Below, piece after piece: positions 1 to 12,130 of a DNA stretch of 64,000 nucleotides (positions are counted from its first letter, which is position 1; the number at the start of each line of letters is the position of its first letter). A program made the translations under genes and the position numbers. The notes under the pieces were generated by a model, which was given only the letters and a program-made list of their open reading frames with translations, was not told where the DNA came from and searched no databases. This DNA is from Myotis daubentonii (lineage: Eukaryota > Chordata > Mammalia > Chiroptera > Vespertilionidae): the NCBI RefSeq assembly GCF_963259705.1, contig NC_081840.1, positions 116,487,074 through 116,551,073 on the forward strand, given 5' to 3'.

Positions 1-190
1 TTGATGGTTTCTTTTGCTGTGCAGAAGCTTTTTATGTTGATGTCGCCCCATTTATTTATTTTCTTCTTAGTTTCCTTTGCCCTAGGAAGATGTATCAGTA
101 AACATATTGATACGAAAGATGTCTGAGATTTTTCTGCCTATGATTTCTTCTAGGATTGTTATGGTTTCATGACTTGCAGTTAGGTCTTTT
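1..190 (-). mobile_element. LINE-1 fragment (ORF2 3' part), runs in from outside the window
   Basis: The plus strand shows the complement of the L1 ORF2 stretch that contains the usual 'gcacagcaaaagaaacca' segment, so the element lies on the minus strand. The same sequence recurs at about 16620-16810 and 39435-39610 in this window. The copy is truncated by the window edge and has no open frame. Its right end is judged from where similarity to those copies stops. Confidence 0.8.
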
Positions 191-249
191 AAGGGATAAA
201 ACATACTCAATGTTTAAAATTTTAATAAATTGTACCAAATTTAATAAAG

Positions 250-1335
250 CTTTAATGATAGGCCATAGAACTTGTGCTAGGACCCCCAGATAGATCTGTG
301 AAAAAAAGAAATGAACTTCAACCCCTACCTCATCAAATATGAAAATTGAGTCAAAATAGATTATAGATGTTAATAAAGGTTAGAATTCTAAAATACCTAA
401 AGGAAATAAAAGAAATTCATTGTGAATTGGATGGTAACAAAGATTTCTTAATTTAACAAAAGGACAAACTGAAAAAAACCAATAAATTGGAATTTATTAA
501 TTTTTTCTTCAAAACACATTATTAAAAAGTGAAAAAGTAAGCCAAATAATGATAGTATATATTTACATTACCTAATAATACAAAAGGCTTATCACATATA
601 TGAAACACACATAAAATCAAAATTAAAAGAAAAATAACCAAACCAAATGGATAAAAGATTTTCAATATCTTTAAACTTCCAGAAAATGAAAAATAAAGAA
701 AGCAAAATTATACATTACTGCATACCAACTTGAAATGCTAAAGTGAAAATAACTGACAATACCAAGCATTGGTGAAGATATGGAGCAAATGGAATTTGTA
801 TACATTTCTGATGAAAATGCAAAAATGGTATATAATCACTTTAAATATTAGTTTTCTAATGTCTTATCAGGTTATAATACACTTACCACATAATCCCACT
901 TCCAGGTATTTTCTAAGAAAAAGAAAACCATATAACTACACAATAACTTTTACATGTGTTCACATAAATTTTTTCAAAAAACCCACAAACTAAAAACAGT
1001 CCACATACTAATCAAGTGAATAGATGAACTGACTGTGGTATATTCATTCAATGGAACACAATTCATCACTTAAAAAAATACACTACTGATACATGTAACA
1101 AAATGGATCAATATAAATTCCTTAATTGTTCTTGAAGGCAAGAACAATAAAAGGCATACTGTATGATTCTAAAATGAAGTTCTAGAAAAAGCAACAATAA
1201 TCTATAGTGATAAAAATGAGATCAATACTTGCTTGTTTAATAAGATTGTGTATGTGGTTGTATGTTATTTATCAAAATTCATCTCAATTAATACATTAAC
1301 TTATGTTTTAATGTAAGTAAATTATACCTAAAGTG
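250..1335 (+). mobile_element. Ancient LINE-1 3' portion (L1M-like)
   Basis: Despite heavy decay, the order of recognisable L1 segments is right for the plus strand. First comes the ORF2 C-terminal part ('caaaatagattatagatgtt'), then the stretch with 'tggaacacaattcatcact', then the 3'UTR part 'gatacatgtaacaaaatgg', 'actgtatgattc' and 'gaagttctagaaaaagc', then 'gtaaattatacct'. No open reading frame survives. It abuts the minus-strand L1 at the window start, so two separate insertions meet near position 200-250. Confidence 0.65.
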
Positions 1336-4186
1336 GATTTGGAAAGTAATACATAGACAAATACATTCAAATAGAACAAGAGAAAAATTAGCAAAATAAT
1401 GTATTTCTACAGATTTCGGGCAAACATTGTAAACAACTTAGAATGTATTTTCCCAGAAATATTATTTGTACATGTACATGTATAAAATCATAAGTGCAAA
1501 AATGAGTTTTTAATATCAAAGAAATATTTTACATGAAAAGAGCACTTATAGATGTTTGTTTTAATACCAAATTTATTAAAATTGTATATTTTTGAAATCT
1601 TATTTCTTTCATTACATGAAAATAGGGACCAATAATAATGTTGTATTAAGTTTGGTTTCCTCACTATGTCTAATCCTTAGTTAATTCCAATGCTTTGAAT
1701 ACAATAGTAGGTGCAGACATAATTATTAATATGGTATATCTGGGTTTCTTCAGACTTTGAGGAATACATTTTTGAAAAGGAGTATGTAAAAAGGAATAAT
1801 CAGAGCTTGTGACAGAATTGTGTTGTAAATTTGTGTAGCAAATCAGGATTTTAAAAAGCACTTTGCACTGCCAAATTTTTTATAGCCTAGCCCTTTGAAA
1901 TATAAGGATTATTTTTCCTTTAAAAATCAGTGAGCAAAGTAAAGTGCCATAATGTTTATTACAGATTTATGTCATGCTGAAAAGCTCATCTATCATTGGG
2001 AGGTTAAACATACTACACAATTTTGATAAATGTTTAGTAATGAAGATATTTCATCTTGCTCTTCCCCAAAATTATTTTTTAAGCAGTAAATCTCCTTGTT
2101 ATATTAATATACATATTTAAACTTAAGGAAGAATTTAATGATGAACATACATTGAAGAATGAAGTTAGTTGTCTATTCAAGAAAAAGGCTTTAAAATAAA
2201 TGTGAGAGAAATTCACTCATATTTTTGAGTATGAGGAGTCTGAGCTACTTCACCTAATGAATTTGTTTGATTATAAAAGTACATTTTGTTAAATGTTTCA
2301 AGAATGTATTTCTTCTTATTTTCCTGCATATTCATGTTTATTTTAAAACAAATACTGTGCATTCATTATAATTTATGTAAATTCGTAATTTAAAATAACA
2401 TTTTCCTAGAACAGGCAAAGTAGATAAAATCTGATTAGACATATAAAAATCCTGATTAAATAATAATTTTTTTCTCTGAATTTTATCAGACAAAACTGAT
2501 GATATCTCACCTAATTACTTTTTTTTGGTAGTTTTCACAGAAGGGTGTTTTAAGATATGGATTCATGAAATAACTTTTAGAGTCATAAAGTGGATTATGA
2601 GTAGAGCCAAAAGTAGGTAAATATTTCTAGTGTGTCAAAATTATCTAAGTTACATAATAACTTAACTTGCTTCCAACATTGTACCGTCTCCTTTTATATT
2701 AATCTACAGTTGGATGTGAAAAGCACCAAGGCATTAAGTGATACTACTTTATGAAAAAAGCATGTTCATTTTATATGAAAAGTATCTAAATTAGGCAGTC
2801 TTTGTTGAACATCTTCAATCATTATTTTGGCATATTATCGGTTGTACTTTAAAACAACTGCTGAACTTATTGTGTTTTGGAGAGAAGCAGACACCAACTG
2901 TTAAAAGAACAAAGAATGACCTACACAGCTACAACGGTACCTATCAGGGAAGACTAAGAAACTGTGAAGAAAAAGTAGCTTGTCGAGCATACTGAAGAAT
3001 GAATCATAGAGTAGAATATTAGGATATATTTCAGCTTTCCAATTGAATCAAGACACAGCCCATAAATCTCAATATGAAACTCAGTGGGTGCAGCATCCAA
3101 TGTTCTGTAATCCACATGCACCAAGGTGTTTTATCTTTTTGCATTAAAGGACTGAGAAATAAAGTAGAAATTTGCATTTTATCTAAAATGTTTTCGTAAG
3201 TAACACATCAAAATGATTGAACTTTTCACAGGATAAAATTAAATTAAGGCTAATTTTCCTGTTCAGTTTAAGCAGTCCTTTGAATCTAATCTGCCACAGA
3301 TTCTATATTCATTTCTAATTAATGATTAAGTTCAAACTCCAATAGTACTCTGTCAGTGTATTAACATATGAGAAAATTACTTAAATTCTTACAGTTTATA
3401 TTGGCACATTCAACCACAATTATAATATTCTTATATTTTAAATATGTAAGTATTTTACTACTTATTTAAGCATTATTTTCTGAATATGGAAAAGTTACTT
3501 AACTAAACATTTTAAAGCACTGAGCTTGACAAATAATGAATGAATATATCATATAAAATAATCAATTTTAAAATTAGAGTAAACCAATAAAAATATTGAT
3601 GACTATACCAATATCCTTTCAAAATGATTGCTGCTCTTGCTTCATGTTAGAATTCAGAGGAAAATATGTTAATTTTATGAAAATAGTTTTTGTTTTTGAA
3701 ATAATAGCACAAAGACAATTAAACCTGTTCTTTTCAACAATGACTACTTTGTCATTGAAAAGTATCTGATCTGGACTTCTTACATTCATAGATATGAGGC
3801 CCACACACTAGAAATCATAAATTAATGGTCCTCGTGGAATAACTTTTGAGGATGCTGTATGCTCTGATGGCCCTTTATTGGCATGACACCCAATGGTTTC
3901 CTGCTATCTATTGTTTGCACCTTGAAGAAATAATATTACTTATGCCAGCCTTGCAAATAAGTACACAACAATTTATCAGCACAAAATTGTTTTGTCATCC
4001 TGTCTTATCCTATAGTTTTGCCAGTTAATGAACAATAACTTATTTTATCCTGTTAGCCTAACATAAATCACTGCTTGTTATCAACAAATGTTTGCAGCAA
4101 TATTGTCAAAGTTGATAGCAGTACAGTCTAAGCCAGTTAGAATAATATTAGCACTTATTTGTTGATTTTTTTAAATGTTATAAATA
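1336..4186. other. AT-rich intergenic stretch with no recognised feature
   Basis: About 2.85 kb of AT-rich, non-repetitive-looking sequence. The ORFs here are short and do not resemble known proteins. I see no splice-flanked exon, RNA gene or repeat that I can name. Strongly diverged ancient repeats may be present but cannot be recognised by eye. Confidence 0.6.
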
Positions 4187-4381
4187 TCCTATATAATAGA
4201 GCTAATATGCTAATTAGACCGAACAGTAGAACTACCTTCCAGACATCCTTCCAGATGACCTTCTGGACGAAGTCAGGGCTGCAAGGGCCAGCCAAGTCTG
4301 GGAGGGGTTGTGAGGGTTGGCCGAGGCAGCAGGCTGTGAGGGCTGTGCCCCTTGCATGAATGTCATGCATCAGGCCTCTAA
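4187..4381 (+). mobile_element. Short non-autonomous Helitron (HeliBat-like)
   Basis: It starts TCCTATATAATAGAGCTAATATGC, close to the 5' terminus shared by many elements in this window. It ends with the hairpin-like 'gcatgaatgtcatgc' followed by 'atcaggcctcta', where the family end is GGCCTCTAG. There is no coding capacity; it would depend on a Rep/helicase supplied elsewhere. Insertion between A and T fits rolling-circle transposons, which make no target duplication. Confidence 0.85.
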
Positions 4382-4418
4382 TTACTATTATGCCTATAAA
4401 GTTCTCTGTCATGTTGGC

Positions 4419-4767
4419 CTATCTAATCTAATAAAAGAGAAACATGCAAAGTGACCATACCTCTGCTACACCCACAAGCCACACCCACGAGCCACGCCCA
4501 CCAGCCAATCAGGAGAAGATATGCAAATTAACCCAACTAAGATGGCAGCGGCCACAGAGCTAGAGCGAGCAGGAGGCTTGGGTTGCCCCCGGCAATGGAG
4601 GAAGCCAAGCTTCCCGCCTGCCCTACTCGCCCTGAGCTCTGCTCAAGGCTACAAAGTTTCAATTATAGAAGATAAATAAATCCCAGATACCTGCTTCCAG
4701 CCAAGGCTATGGCCAGCCTGGAAATGGCCATCAGCTCCTCACCCAGGCTGGCCAAACCCCAGAAGGA
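4419..4767 (+). mobile_element. Non-autonomous Helitron, second family, 3'-truncated
   Basis: The 5' end 'cctatctaatctaataaaag' and the body match the elements at 23927, 31371 and (inverted) 52527. They share a CCAAT box, the octamer-like 'atgcaaat', 'aagatggc', then 'gagcgagcaggaggcttgg' and 'aaagtttcaattatagaag'. The copy stops near 4767 without the terminal hairpin and CTAG, so it is truncated. 'ctaatctaataa' looks like a small internal duplication at the tip. Confidence 0.8.
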
Positions 4768-5033
4768 TAGTTCAAGTGGTGTTAGATTCCTAAAGAACTT
4801 TGTCTCCATAGGAAGTGAATGAAGGTTCTTAGGTTTAATTTAAGTTATATTGCTATTCCACCGAAGTGTGTTATTTGACTTAGTGAGAAAGAGCAAGGGT
4901 TTTTCTCCAAGACCTTCTTCTTAAACCTATCTTCTACTGATGAAGTAGGGTCTGGTCTGGCTGTGCTAATGATCCTGGGTTCTTCAGAAAAAATGGCAGA
5001 ACATTTCTGCCTTTGGCTATGTCTCACTCAAGT
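4768..5033. other. Intergenic, nothing recognised
   Basis: Unique-looking sequence between a truncated Helitron and a DNA transposon. A 60-codon ORF on the minus strand (4845-5027) has no recognisable similarity and is not called. Confidence 0.5.
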
Positions 5034-5313
5034 TATACTGTTGATTCTTGAACAACACCAGTTTGAAATGCATAGGTACAGTTAAATGCAGATTTTTTTT
5101 TTCAGTAAATATAGAGTAGGCCCCTATATTTCTGTGCTTTCAGTCTGTGGACAGCCAATCATGGATCAAAGGCAGTATTTTTAATTCACAATTGGGAATC
5201 TGGATGCAGAGGACTGACTAAAGTTATATGCAAATTTTCACCTGCATGGCGGGGGGGGGGGGGCAGGGGCAGTCAATGCCCTTACCCTCCATAATGTTCA
5301 AGGATCAATTGTA
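5034..5313. mobile_element. Tigger/pogo-like non-autonomous DNA transposon
   Basis: Terminal inverted repeats are visible: 'ctgttgattcttgaacaac' on the left pairs with the complement of 'tgttcaaggatcaattg' on the right, with TA at each edge as expected for a Tc1/mariner-superfamily target. The interior has two related blocks ('atgcagatttttttttcag' and 'atgcaaattttcacctg'), as in MER-type Tigger derivatives. A G13 run lies near 5251-5263. There is no transposase ORF. Exact ends may be off by a base or two. Confidence 0.75.
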
Positions 5314-5854
5314 TAATGAAATGCTAATACTAGTTATTTGTGTAAAGAATGATTTATCTTTCTGTCCATTTATTTGATGTAACAATTATAAATAAACATT
5401 TCATTAAGCAGAATATACTATTTATCCTCTATCTTAGTTGATTATGATATTCATTATTTTATGCACATTAAAACCATGTAATTTGGGATAATGCTTAAAA
5501 CTTAAAAAACTTTGTTTCATGCCATAATTCTTGTGATTTACAGAGCAATATTCAAATGCCATCCAGTTCTGGCATTCTGCAGATAGAAGAGGGCTTTCTT
5601 AGACCTAGTTGTGTTTATGTGTAAATGCATATGTGTATATTAATGTCTATGTTTGTAAATACATGTGTATTCATGTGTATATGAATGTATATGAGTATGT
5701 GTGTACATGTGTGAGAATGTCTGGAATGTGTAGCATTTGTATACGAGTTTGTAGGGGGTGATTCAAAGGACTGCAGCTTCAGGATCCCATTACATTCTTA
5801 ACCTACAGGAACTGTAATTACATTTGTTTGTTTTTTAAGCTTCTTATAAGTTTA
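5314..5854. other. AT-rich intergenic with a TG-rich low-complexity patch (about 5609-5740)
   Basis: The right half is an impure TG/TA purine-pyrimidine alternation of the type 'gtgtatatgaatgtatatga'. Otherwise nothing is recognised. Confidence 0.6.
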
Positions 5855-6426
5855 CTAGAGGCCCAGTGCCCAAAATTCGTGCACAGGAGAAGGTCCCTCA
5901 GCCCGGCCTGCACCCTCTCCAATTCAGGACCCCTCAGGGGATGTCTGACTGCCTCTTGCAATCCAGGACCACTGGCTCCTAATTACTCGCCTACCTGCCT
6001 GCCTGATTGCCTCTAACCACCTCTGCCTGCCTGATCACCCCTAACCGCCTCTGCCTCACCTCACAACCGGGACTTAGGATTCTTCCTCTGGTTTGTTGCA
6101 GGCACCCACAACCCAGTCTTCCCTCCCTCTGGCCAGCTGCAGGCACCCAGGACCCAGGCCGGCTTTGCCCAGGCCGACCACAGCCACAGGGGACCATGGG
6201 TGGGAGGCTTCGCCCGGGCCACAGCCGCAGGTGCCTGGGACCATGGGGCAGGAGGCTTGTCTCTCTCTGGGGCCACGGCCTGGCTGGTCCCCATTCCTCT
6301 TGTGAGCTTATTTGTGCCTGGCTGGTCCCCATTCCTCTCTCCCCAGTGTTGAGTGTCGGAGCCATTATGGCGTGACAGCATGAGGGTGTGATGACAATTT
6401 GCATATTAGCTCTTTATTATATAGTA
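5855..6426 (-). mobile_element. Non-autonomous Helitron (HeliBat-like)
   Basis: Read on the plus strand it begins with the complement of the 3' end (CTAGAGGCCCAGTGCCC, then the AATTCGTGCAC hairpin half). It closes with the complement of the 5' end (caatttgcatattagctctttattatatagta). The body is GC-rich with tandem 'ctgcctgatcacccctaacc' blocks. Long ORFs on both strands at 6000-6400 are by-products of this composition and are not genes. Confidence 0.88.
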
Positions 6427-8109
6427 TATTTAGGAAAACAAATTTAAAGATTAAAATGTAAAATAAGCTCAGCAAACAGCAAAAAATCATTTACAGCTAC
6501 TTTTTTAAAATAATTAGGGATATATGCACTTTAAATCTACATGCTATAATCTCTCAATTTAATTTACCAAATATCTTCACCAGTCTCCTCTACTAAATAT
6601 TTTACTTAAGCAAGATAGCTTTCCACAAATTGTCATGTTTTCATTAAGAGTGCTTAATTTTTTTTCCCCTTGGATCACCTTGTGGCAGAACTTAATAAGC
6701 AGAAAAATTGGCAAAATCCAATGATCAGAAAGAAAAAGGAAATGGAACAGGCCTATACAACCCATAAATTGCACAATAAACTTTAGAATAATTGAATTGA
6801 TTCTAGTGCAGAGATGATTTTACCTAAAATATTCTCCCCTGTCTATAGTATGCATATTTGCATATGCTTTCATAGAAATCAAGGCCGAATCACTTGACAG
6901 GAACATCTTTTCCCACTCTATTTTGCCAATTAACTAGTGACTTTGAAGCCTTTGCTCAATTCATAAAATTCTTAAGTAATTTATGCATTTCCTGGAGGTC
7001 CCCAGGAGAACAGTGAACACTAGTGGAAAGACTACTGTGCATATTAAAATATTGATGAAAATAGAAAACATACAGTTGGAATTTTAGTTTTCAGACATGT
7101 AGCAATATGGAAAAATTAAACTGCCTTGATTTTTCCTTTTAAAACTTAAATTTTAAAATGAGAATGATATTTTAATAAGTAATATGCACACTGCCTTGTA
7201 TTTTCCATTGTAAACTGACTGCACTCCATACTCTAAGGTCTTTAATTCCGTATTAGTATTAGATCCATGCCCAGCAATGTGTCTTCTTCCCTTCAAAGTG
7301 CAGGCTTCTGCTTTCTCTACCAGAGAATTTAACTCTGGGTCTGTTTTTCTATGACTCATGAATGGGCAACACATTGTCTGGCATTTATGAGATGCAAATT
7401 CTATTTATGTATGTAGTTGGAATTTTGATGTGCCATGCATACACAGCTCAACTTGTATGAACTCGTACAAATTTGTGTCGGTGACTTTCCTAATGGAATT
7501 AGAGTTCCTCAGAGCTCAGTCTCGGGACTTCTTTGCTCATATTATATATTTTCATAGGTGATTGAATTCATTTTCTACAGGTTTAAAAACTTTTCATAAC
7601 TTTATAATTCCTTAAGTATTATCACCATCTCTTTTAACCCCCAAGTCTATATATTCACTTGCTTTTTTACATGTTCAGTTGAATGTCACATTTTTTAATG
7701 TCCAGAACTGAATTTTTGTTTTCTTTTTCTAATAACATTTTTTGGTGCTACTCCTAATAGGATATGACAGAAATTTTCAACCTTTTTCATCTCATGGCAC
7801 ACATAAACTGATTACTAAAATTCTGTGGGACATCAAAAGATATACTTTTTGCTGATCTGACAAAAATAGGTATAATTTTGATTGATTTACAAAAAAAAAA
7901 AATAATCGTAATTACCTACACTTTTGCTCCAAACTGACTTTTTTTAAAAATCAGGTCCCTATACTTATATGTAAGGATTTCTGGTACCAAGATTTAACCA
8001 ATCAGATGCAACCTTATTATGCAATGTGACCAATAAAATGCAGCTATTATTATATGACAAATATAAATCTGACAACAGAAAGGCCTCGATACAATTTCTT
8101 AGTGCTTTT
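6427..8109. other. AT-rich stretch; possible decayed hAT near 7770-8060 and L2-like trace near 7490-7740
   Basis: The segment 'ttttcaacctttttcatctcatggcacacataaac' near 7773 resembles the start of a mammalian non-autonomous hAT family whose end reads TTTCAACC...TGGCACACA. The right terminus could not be placed. Around 7490-7740, 'ctcagagctcagtctcgggac' and 'atgtccagaactgaa' weakly recall an L2/CR1 reverse-transcriptase stretch. Both are tentative. The rest shows nothing recognisable. Confidence 0.35.
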
Positions 8110-8420
8110 AATTGCTCTTAAGTAAAATTCAAAATTACTAATAAGACATACAAAGGCTTATAAAATTGACTTTAAGTTTAATACCCAGTCATTGTCTGTC
8201 TAACCATATTTTTGCCAGAGAATTTCATTTTTCTCTGCTTCTCCAACATACATGTTTATTCCTTTCCACGTTTAAAAACTTCATTTGTGCTATCTGTCTT
8301 CCCAATTCTGTGTTTCCTTTTCTAAACCTAACCACATCTTATCTTGCCCAACTTAGTCCTATTTACCCCAATTATTTCTTCAGGAAGGCTTTGTCTTTAA
8401 TGTTGTTTGCCTCCTTGATT
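8110..8420 (+). mobile_element. Ancient L2 LINE 3' fragment (tentative)
   Basis: The succession 'acatacaaaggcttataaaa', 'tctgcttctccaacatacatgt', 'ctatctgtcttcccaattctg' and 'attatttcttcaggaaggctt' follows the order of the L2 3' region (the 'caaggcctacaagg... cttcaggaaggcctt' part). The copy is much decayed. A 104-codon ORF across it is a chance opening. Confidence 0.5.
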
Positions 8421-8672
8421 AGATTCTGTCCTCTCATATTTTTTTTGTGTGAAACACTATACTTTTTATCATATTGTTGATAAAATATTTTATTATACAT
8501 ATACCGTGGGTTTTAAAAAATTAGATGTAGATTTTAAGAGAAAACTTATACTTTGAAATCCCTTCAAAAATTATGATAGTTAAGGTGAAGGTTATATGTC
8601 TCATTGAGTCCAAGAGCGCCAACTCCTCCAACATTGAAACAGATTGCTTTTTTTTTTTCTCATATGCCTAAT

Positions 8673-8687
8673 AAGAAGTAATGATCT
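8673..8687 (+). repeat. Left target-site duplication of HAL1 copy A
   Basis: The 15-mer AAGAAGTAATGATCT occurs here and again directly after the poly-A tail at 11749-11763. This delimits one retroposon insertion in between. Confidence 0.9.
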
Positions 8688-9513
8688 GAAGATGGTGGCA
8701 TAGGTAAACACCTGAAATTGCTGCCTCACACAACCACTCCAAAAATACAACTAAAAGACAAAACAGTCATCATCCAGAACCACAGGAAGGCTGGCTGAGT
8801 GGAAATTCTACAACTAGAAGGAAAGGGAAAAGCACACTGAGACGCAGAGGAGGTACAGAAGTAAAGTGCAGAGGTATGGAGACTCGATCACGCACAGAAA
8901 GGGGTTGGCAACAGAGGATGCTGCCAGTGTCTTTTGCAATCTAGAGGAAGGCACAAGCTCCCAATGGCCCTGACTCCAGTTCCAGGCAAGTCCCTGTGGG
9001 ACCCAGACTCATATGGGGAGAAACTGGACTGTCTGGCAGCGGGCGGAACTCGAGGGCAGCTTTCTCTCAGAGGTGCTTGCAGCGATTACCAGGACACTGA
9101 GACCCAGGACCTCTTAGGGCAGGGCTGAGGATCAGCCATAGCTGTTTGCTCCACCCTGTTGATTCCCTCAGACCCCACCCCACCCAAGCTGAGCACAGAG
9201 GCTTTTGCATATGAATGGCCTGGCCCTTTGAGATCTAAAATTACCTAACAAACTGCAGCTGGGTCAGAAAGACCCAGAACATCCAAAAGAAGGCCCAAGG
9301 CCCCACAGCAGCTTGCATTGCTTCACAGCTGGGCCTCATCTGGGCACCTCCAAAACCCAAACAAGGAATAGGAACCTGCAGATCTCTCCGTAGCTCCTGC
9401 TGGGTAGCCTCAGGCAGAGGCTAAATTAGCACCTCCTTAGAGATCCAAGAGCCTGAATACCCAGTGGTCAGATTGGGACCACCCAGACTACAACTCCTCA
9501 GATCCACAAGGGA

Positions 9514-10236
9514 CACATGAAGTACGGTGGCGATCATCCCAAGTAGAAACTAGTTTAACTTTAACCCTGCTGTTTGGCTTCTGTACTTAGTTGCTTTGTT
9601 TAACAATAGAAAAGTTATTTTGATTTCCTGAACTGTATAAATCATCCCACTCAATTAAATACCTTATTAACTGTAATGTGAATATCCCACTGATTGTAAT
9701 CTTACTGGTTATCGAAGCACATTCGTCTGTACCTGGGAAACAGGACAGCACAATTATCCTAAATTGTTTTAGTGGCCACAGATAATGCATTCCAGTTGAC
9801 TCAGTGGTCCCAAGACCAGGACAGTGCAATTAGTCTAAATTACCTTGATGGCTCTAGATAATGAGTTCCTGGCAACTCAGTGGTCTCAAGACCCGAGGGC
9901 TCTAAAAAATGTGTTCCTGTCAACCCAGCAGTCCCAGATAATGTGTTTCTGTCAACTCAGTGATCCGGAGACCCAAAACTGTAATTAACATGCTTAATTC
10001 TGCTTCTGTAAACTGCTTTTTTGTGAACCATGTTCCTCATTCCAAACCCTGGGATGTAATCAATACCTTTGTGAACTTTGTCTATATAAGTCTGGTGTTA
10101 CAGCCATCTTATTACTATGAGATTTGGAAAAGCAAAATGGCCCCTCATTGTCCCGGATTCTTCTAATAAATGTGACTCTTTAATTCAACTTCTTGAGATG
10201 TCCTTCTGTGATTCGCAGGGTACATTACAACACACA
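9514..10236 (+). mobile_element. Class I ERV solo LTR (LTR body 9518-10232)
   Basis: The inserted block interrupts the HAL1 5'UTR precisely: 'gggacaca' continues as 'ctcagggggcagac' on the far side. The LTR begins TGAAGTACGG and ends ATTACAACA, with a 4-bp CACA duplication on each side as in gamma-type ERVs. Inside are direct U3 repeats of about 76 bp (9742-9965), a TATA-like 'ctatataag' near 10081 and a polyadenylation signal in 'tctaataaatgtgac' near 10162. No internal retroviral sequence remains, so it formed by LTR-LTR recombination. Confidence 0.8.
9742..9965 (+). repeat. Direct repeats in the U3 of the class I solo LTR
   Basis: Roughly 2.5 units of about 76 bp. 'aggacagcacaattatcctaaat' at 9742 recurs as 'aggacagtgcaattagtctaaat' at 9818, each followed by 'gataatg...ttcc...actcagtgg'. 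Repeated U3 blocks usually act as retroviral enhancers; function here is not shown. Confidence 0.7.
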
Positions 10237-10534
10237 CTCAGGGGGCAGACTCAGTGGGCACAAAGCCCCACTGAAGCAAGTCTTGCCTCATAATGGTGTC
10301 TTCAGCACAGAAGTTTTCCCACTGTAGACACAGCTGATTCTCACAGACAATTGGCCTGGAGGTCAATTCCTCCCAGTGATACCTACAACAATCAAGGCTT
10401 AACTCAAGACTGCACAAAGCCCACAAAGGGGTGCACCAAGTGTCCACCCCAGGTAATTGGGGAGGCTGAGCCACTGGGCCCTATAGGACACCTAGCACAC
10501 AAAGCCACTCTACCAACACAAGGAAACATAAAAA

Positions 10535-11391
10535 ATGCGGAGACAAATAAACAGATCACAAATGACAGAAATGGAGGAAAGCAAACTACTGGATATAGAG
10601 TTCAAAACCACACTTTTAAGGTTTTTCAAGAACTTTCTAGAAACCGCTGATAAATTTAGTGAGACCCTCGAGGATATGAAAAATGACCAACTAGAAATTA
10701 AGCATACACTGACTGAAATAAAGAATAATATACAGAGATCCAACAGCAGACAAGAGAATCCCAAGAATCAAGTCAAAGATTTGAAATGTGAAGAAGTAAA
10801 AAAAAAAAAAAAAACCCAACCAGAAAAGAAAAAAAAAAAGAAAATTCCAAAAATATCAAGATAGTGTAAGGAGCCTCTGGGACAACTTCAAGCGTCCCAA
10901 CATCCAAATTATAGGGGTGCCAGAAGAAGAGAGAGAGCAAGATATTGAAAACCTATTTGAAGAAATAATGACAAAAAACTTCCCCTATCTGGTGAAAGAA
11001 ATAGACTTACAAGTTCAGGAAGTGCAGAGAACCCCAAACAAAAGGAATCTAAAGAGGGCCACACCAAGACACATCATAATTAAAATGCCAAGGGCAAAAG
11101 ACAAAGAGAAAAATCTTAAAAGCAGCAAGAGAAAAAAAGTCAGTTACCTACAAGGGAGTACCTATACGATTGTCAGCTGATTTCTCAACAGAAACTGTGC
11201 AGGCCAGAAGGGAATGGCAAGAAATATTCAAAGTGATGAATAGCAAGAACCTACAACCAAGATTACTTTATCCAGCAAAGCTATCATTCAGAATTGAAGG
11301 TCAGATAAAGAGCTTCACTGATAAGAAAAAGCTAAAGGAGTTCATCACCACTAAACCAGGATTATATGAAATGCTGAAAGGTATTCTTTAA
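10535..11391 (+). pseudogene. HAL1 copy A ORF1, frameshifted remnant
   Basis: Equivalent to the intact ORF1 at 60159-61007 but broken. Recognisable protein appears in three different frames: 10535-10864, 10917-11180 and 11170-11391. An expanded A-run near 10799-10812 accompanies the first frame loss. The first frame meets a stop where the intact copy reads on ('aaatatcaagatagtg'). The RRM-type segment ('VPEEEREQDIENLFEEIM') and the C-terminal segment ('LSADFSTETVQARREWQEIF', ending 'YEMLKGIL') are both recognisable. It cannot make a functional RNA-binding protein. Confidence 0.9.
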
Positions 11392-11748
11392 GAAGTGGAA
11401 GAAGAAGAAAAAAGGTAAAGATAAAAAATATGAACAACAATTACATATCTATAAACAAGTGAATCTAAAAATCAAGTGAATAAAAAGTCTGATGAGCAGA
11501 GTAAACTGGTGAATATAATAGAATCAGGGGCATAGAAAGGGAGTGGACTGACAATTCTCAGGGGGGAACGAGGTGTGGGGGTATGGGAAGAGACTGTATA
11601 AAAATCGTACACCTATGGATGAGGACAGTTGGGGTGGGTAAGGGCAGAGGATGGGGTGGGAACTGGAAAAAGAGGAACAAATGTAATAATCTGAACAATA
11701 AAGATTTATTAAAAAAATAAAAAATAAAAAATATATATATTTTAAAAA

Positions 11749-11763
11749 AAGAAGTAATGATCT
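11749..11763 (+). repeat. Right target-site duplication of HAL1 copy A
   Basis: The same 15-mer as 8673-8687, after the A-rich tail. Confidence 0.9.
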
Positions 11764-12024
11764 TATATTTAGATGTAGTAAAAATGAAAAATCTGTAGTT
11801 TTAGACACTAGAATTGCACTCCACATGACAAAATGCCACGCTACTAAAAGCCTTTCAAAACTTAAAACAACACAAGGTTAGTTCACAAGTCCAATGTCAG
11901 CTTCCATCTAGACTTTCTACTTTCTATATGCAAGAGATATGTAACTGCTTTAACTATTTAAACCCATGCATATGATTCACTTCTCTTTGTAAACATTATA
12001 AAATTACTTTGTAATATATTTCCC

Positions 12025-12130
12025 ACCCTTGTCTCCCCCATTAGATGGTAACTCCATGAGGGCAGGCGCTATGCTTTCACTTTCAAAACTGTATTCCTAG
12101 TGCCCAGGGCAGTGGCTGATGAATATGGCT
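12025..12130 (+). mobile_element. Ancient L2 3'-end fragment
   Basis: 'ttagatggtaactccatgagggcagg' followed by 'gtattcctagtgcccagggcagtg' matches the well-known L2 3' terminal order (a 'tgtaagctccatgagggcagg' part, then a 'ccccagcgcctagaacagtg' part). Decayed; non-coding. Confidence 0.7.

Larger units (their letters stand above)
8688..11748 (+). mobile_element. HAL1 (ORF1-only LINE) copy A, decayed, split by a solo LTR
   Basis: It opens with 'gaagatggtggcataggtaaac', runs through a GC-rich 5'UTR, a broken ORF1 (10535-11391) and a short 3'UTR, and ends in AATAAAGATTTATT plus an A-rich tail. There is no ORF2 between ORF1 and the tail, which is the defining HAL1 (half-LINE) layout. It aligns throughout with the intact copy at 59455-61360. 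Without the 715-bp LTR at 9518-10232 it would be about 2.3 kb. Perfect 15-bp target duplications show it inserted as a complete ORF1-only RNA rather than being deleted later. Confidence 0.9.

Noticed and set aside
8166..8480. 104-codon plus-strand ORF as a small secreted protein
   Set aside because: Overlaps an L2-like 3' fragment; Phe/Ser/Leu-rich chance opening without signal or domain support.
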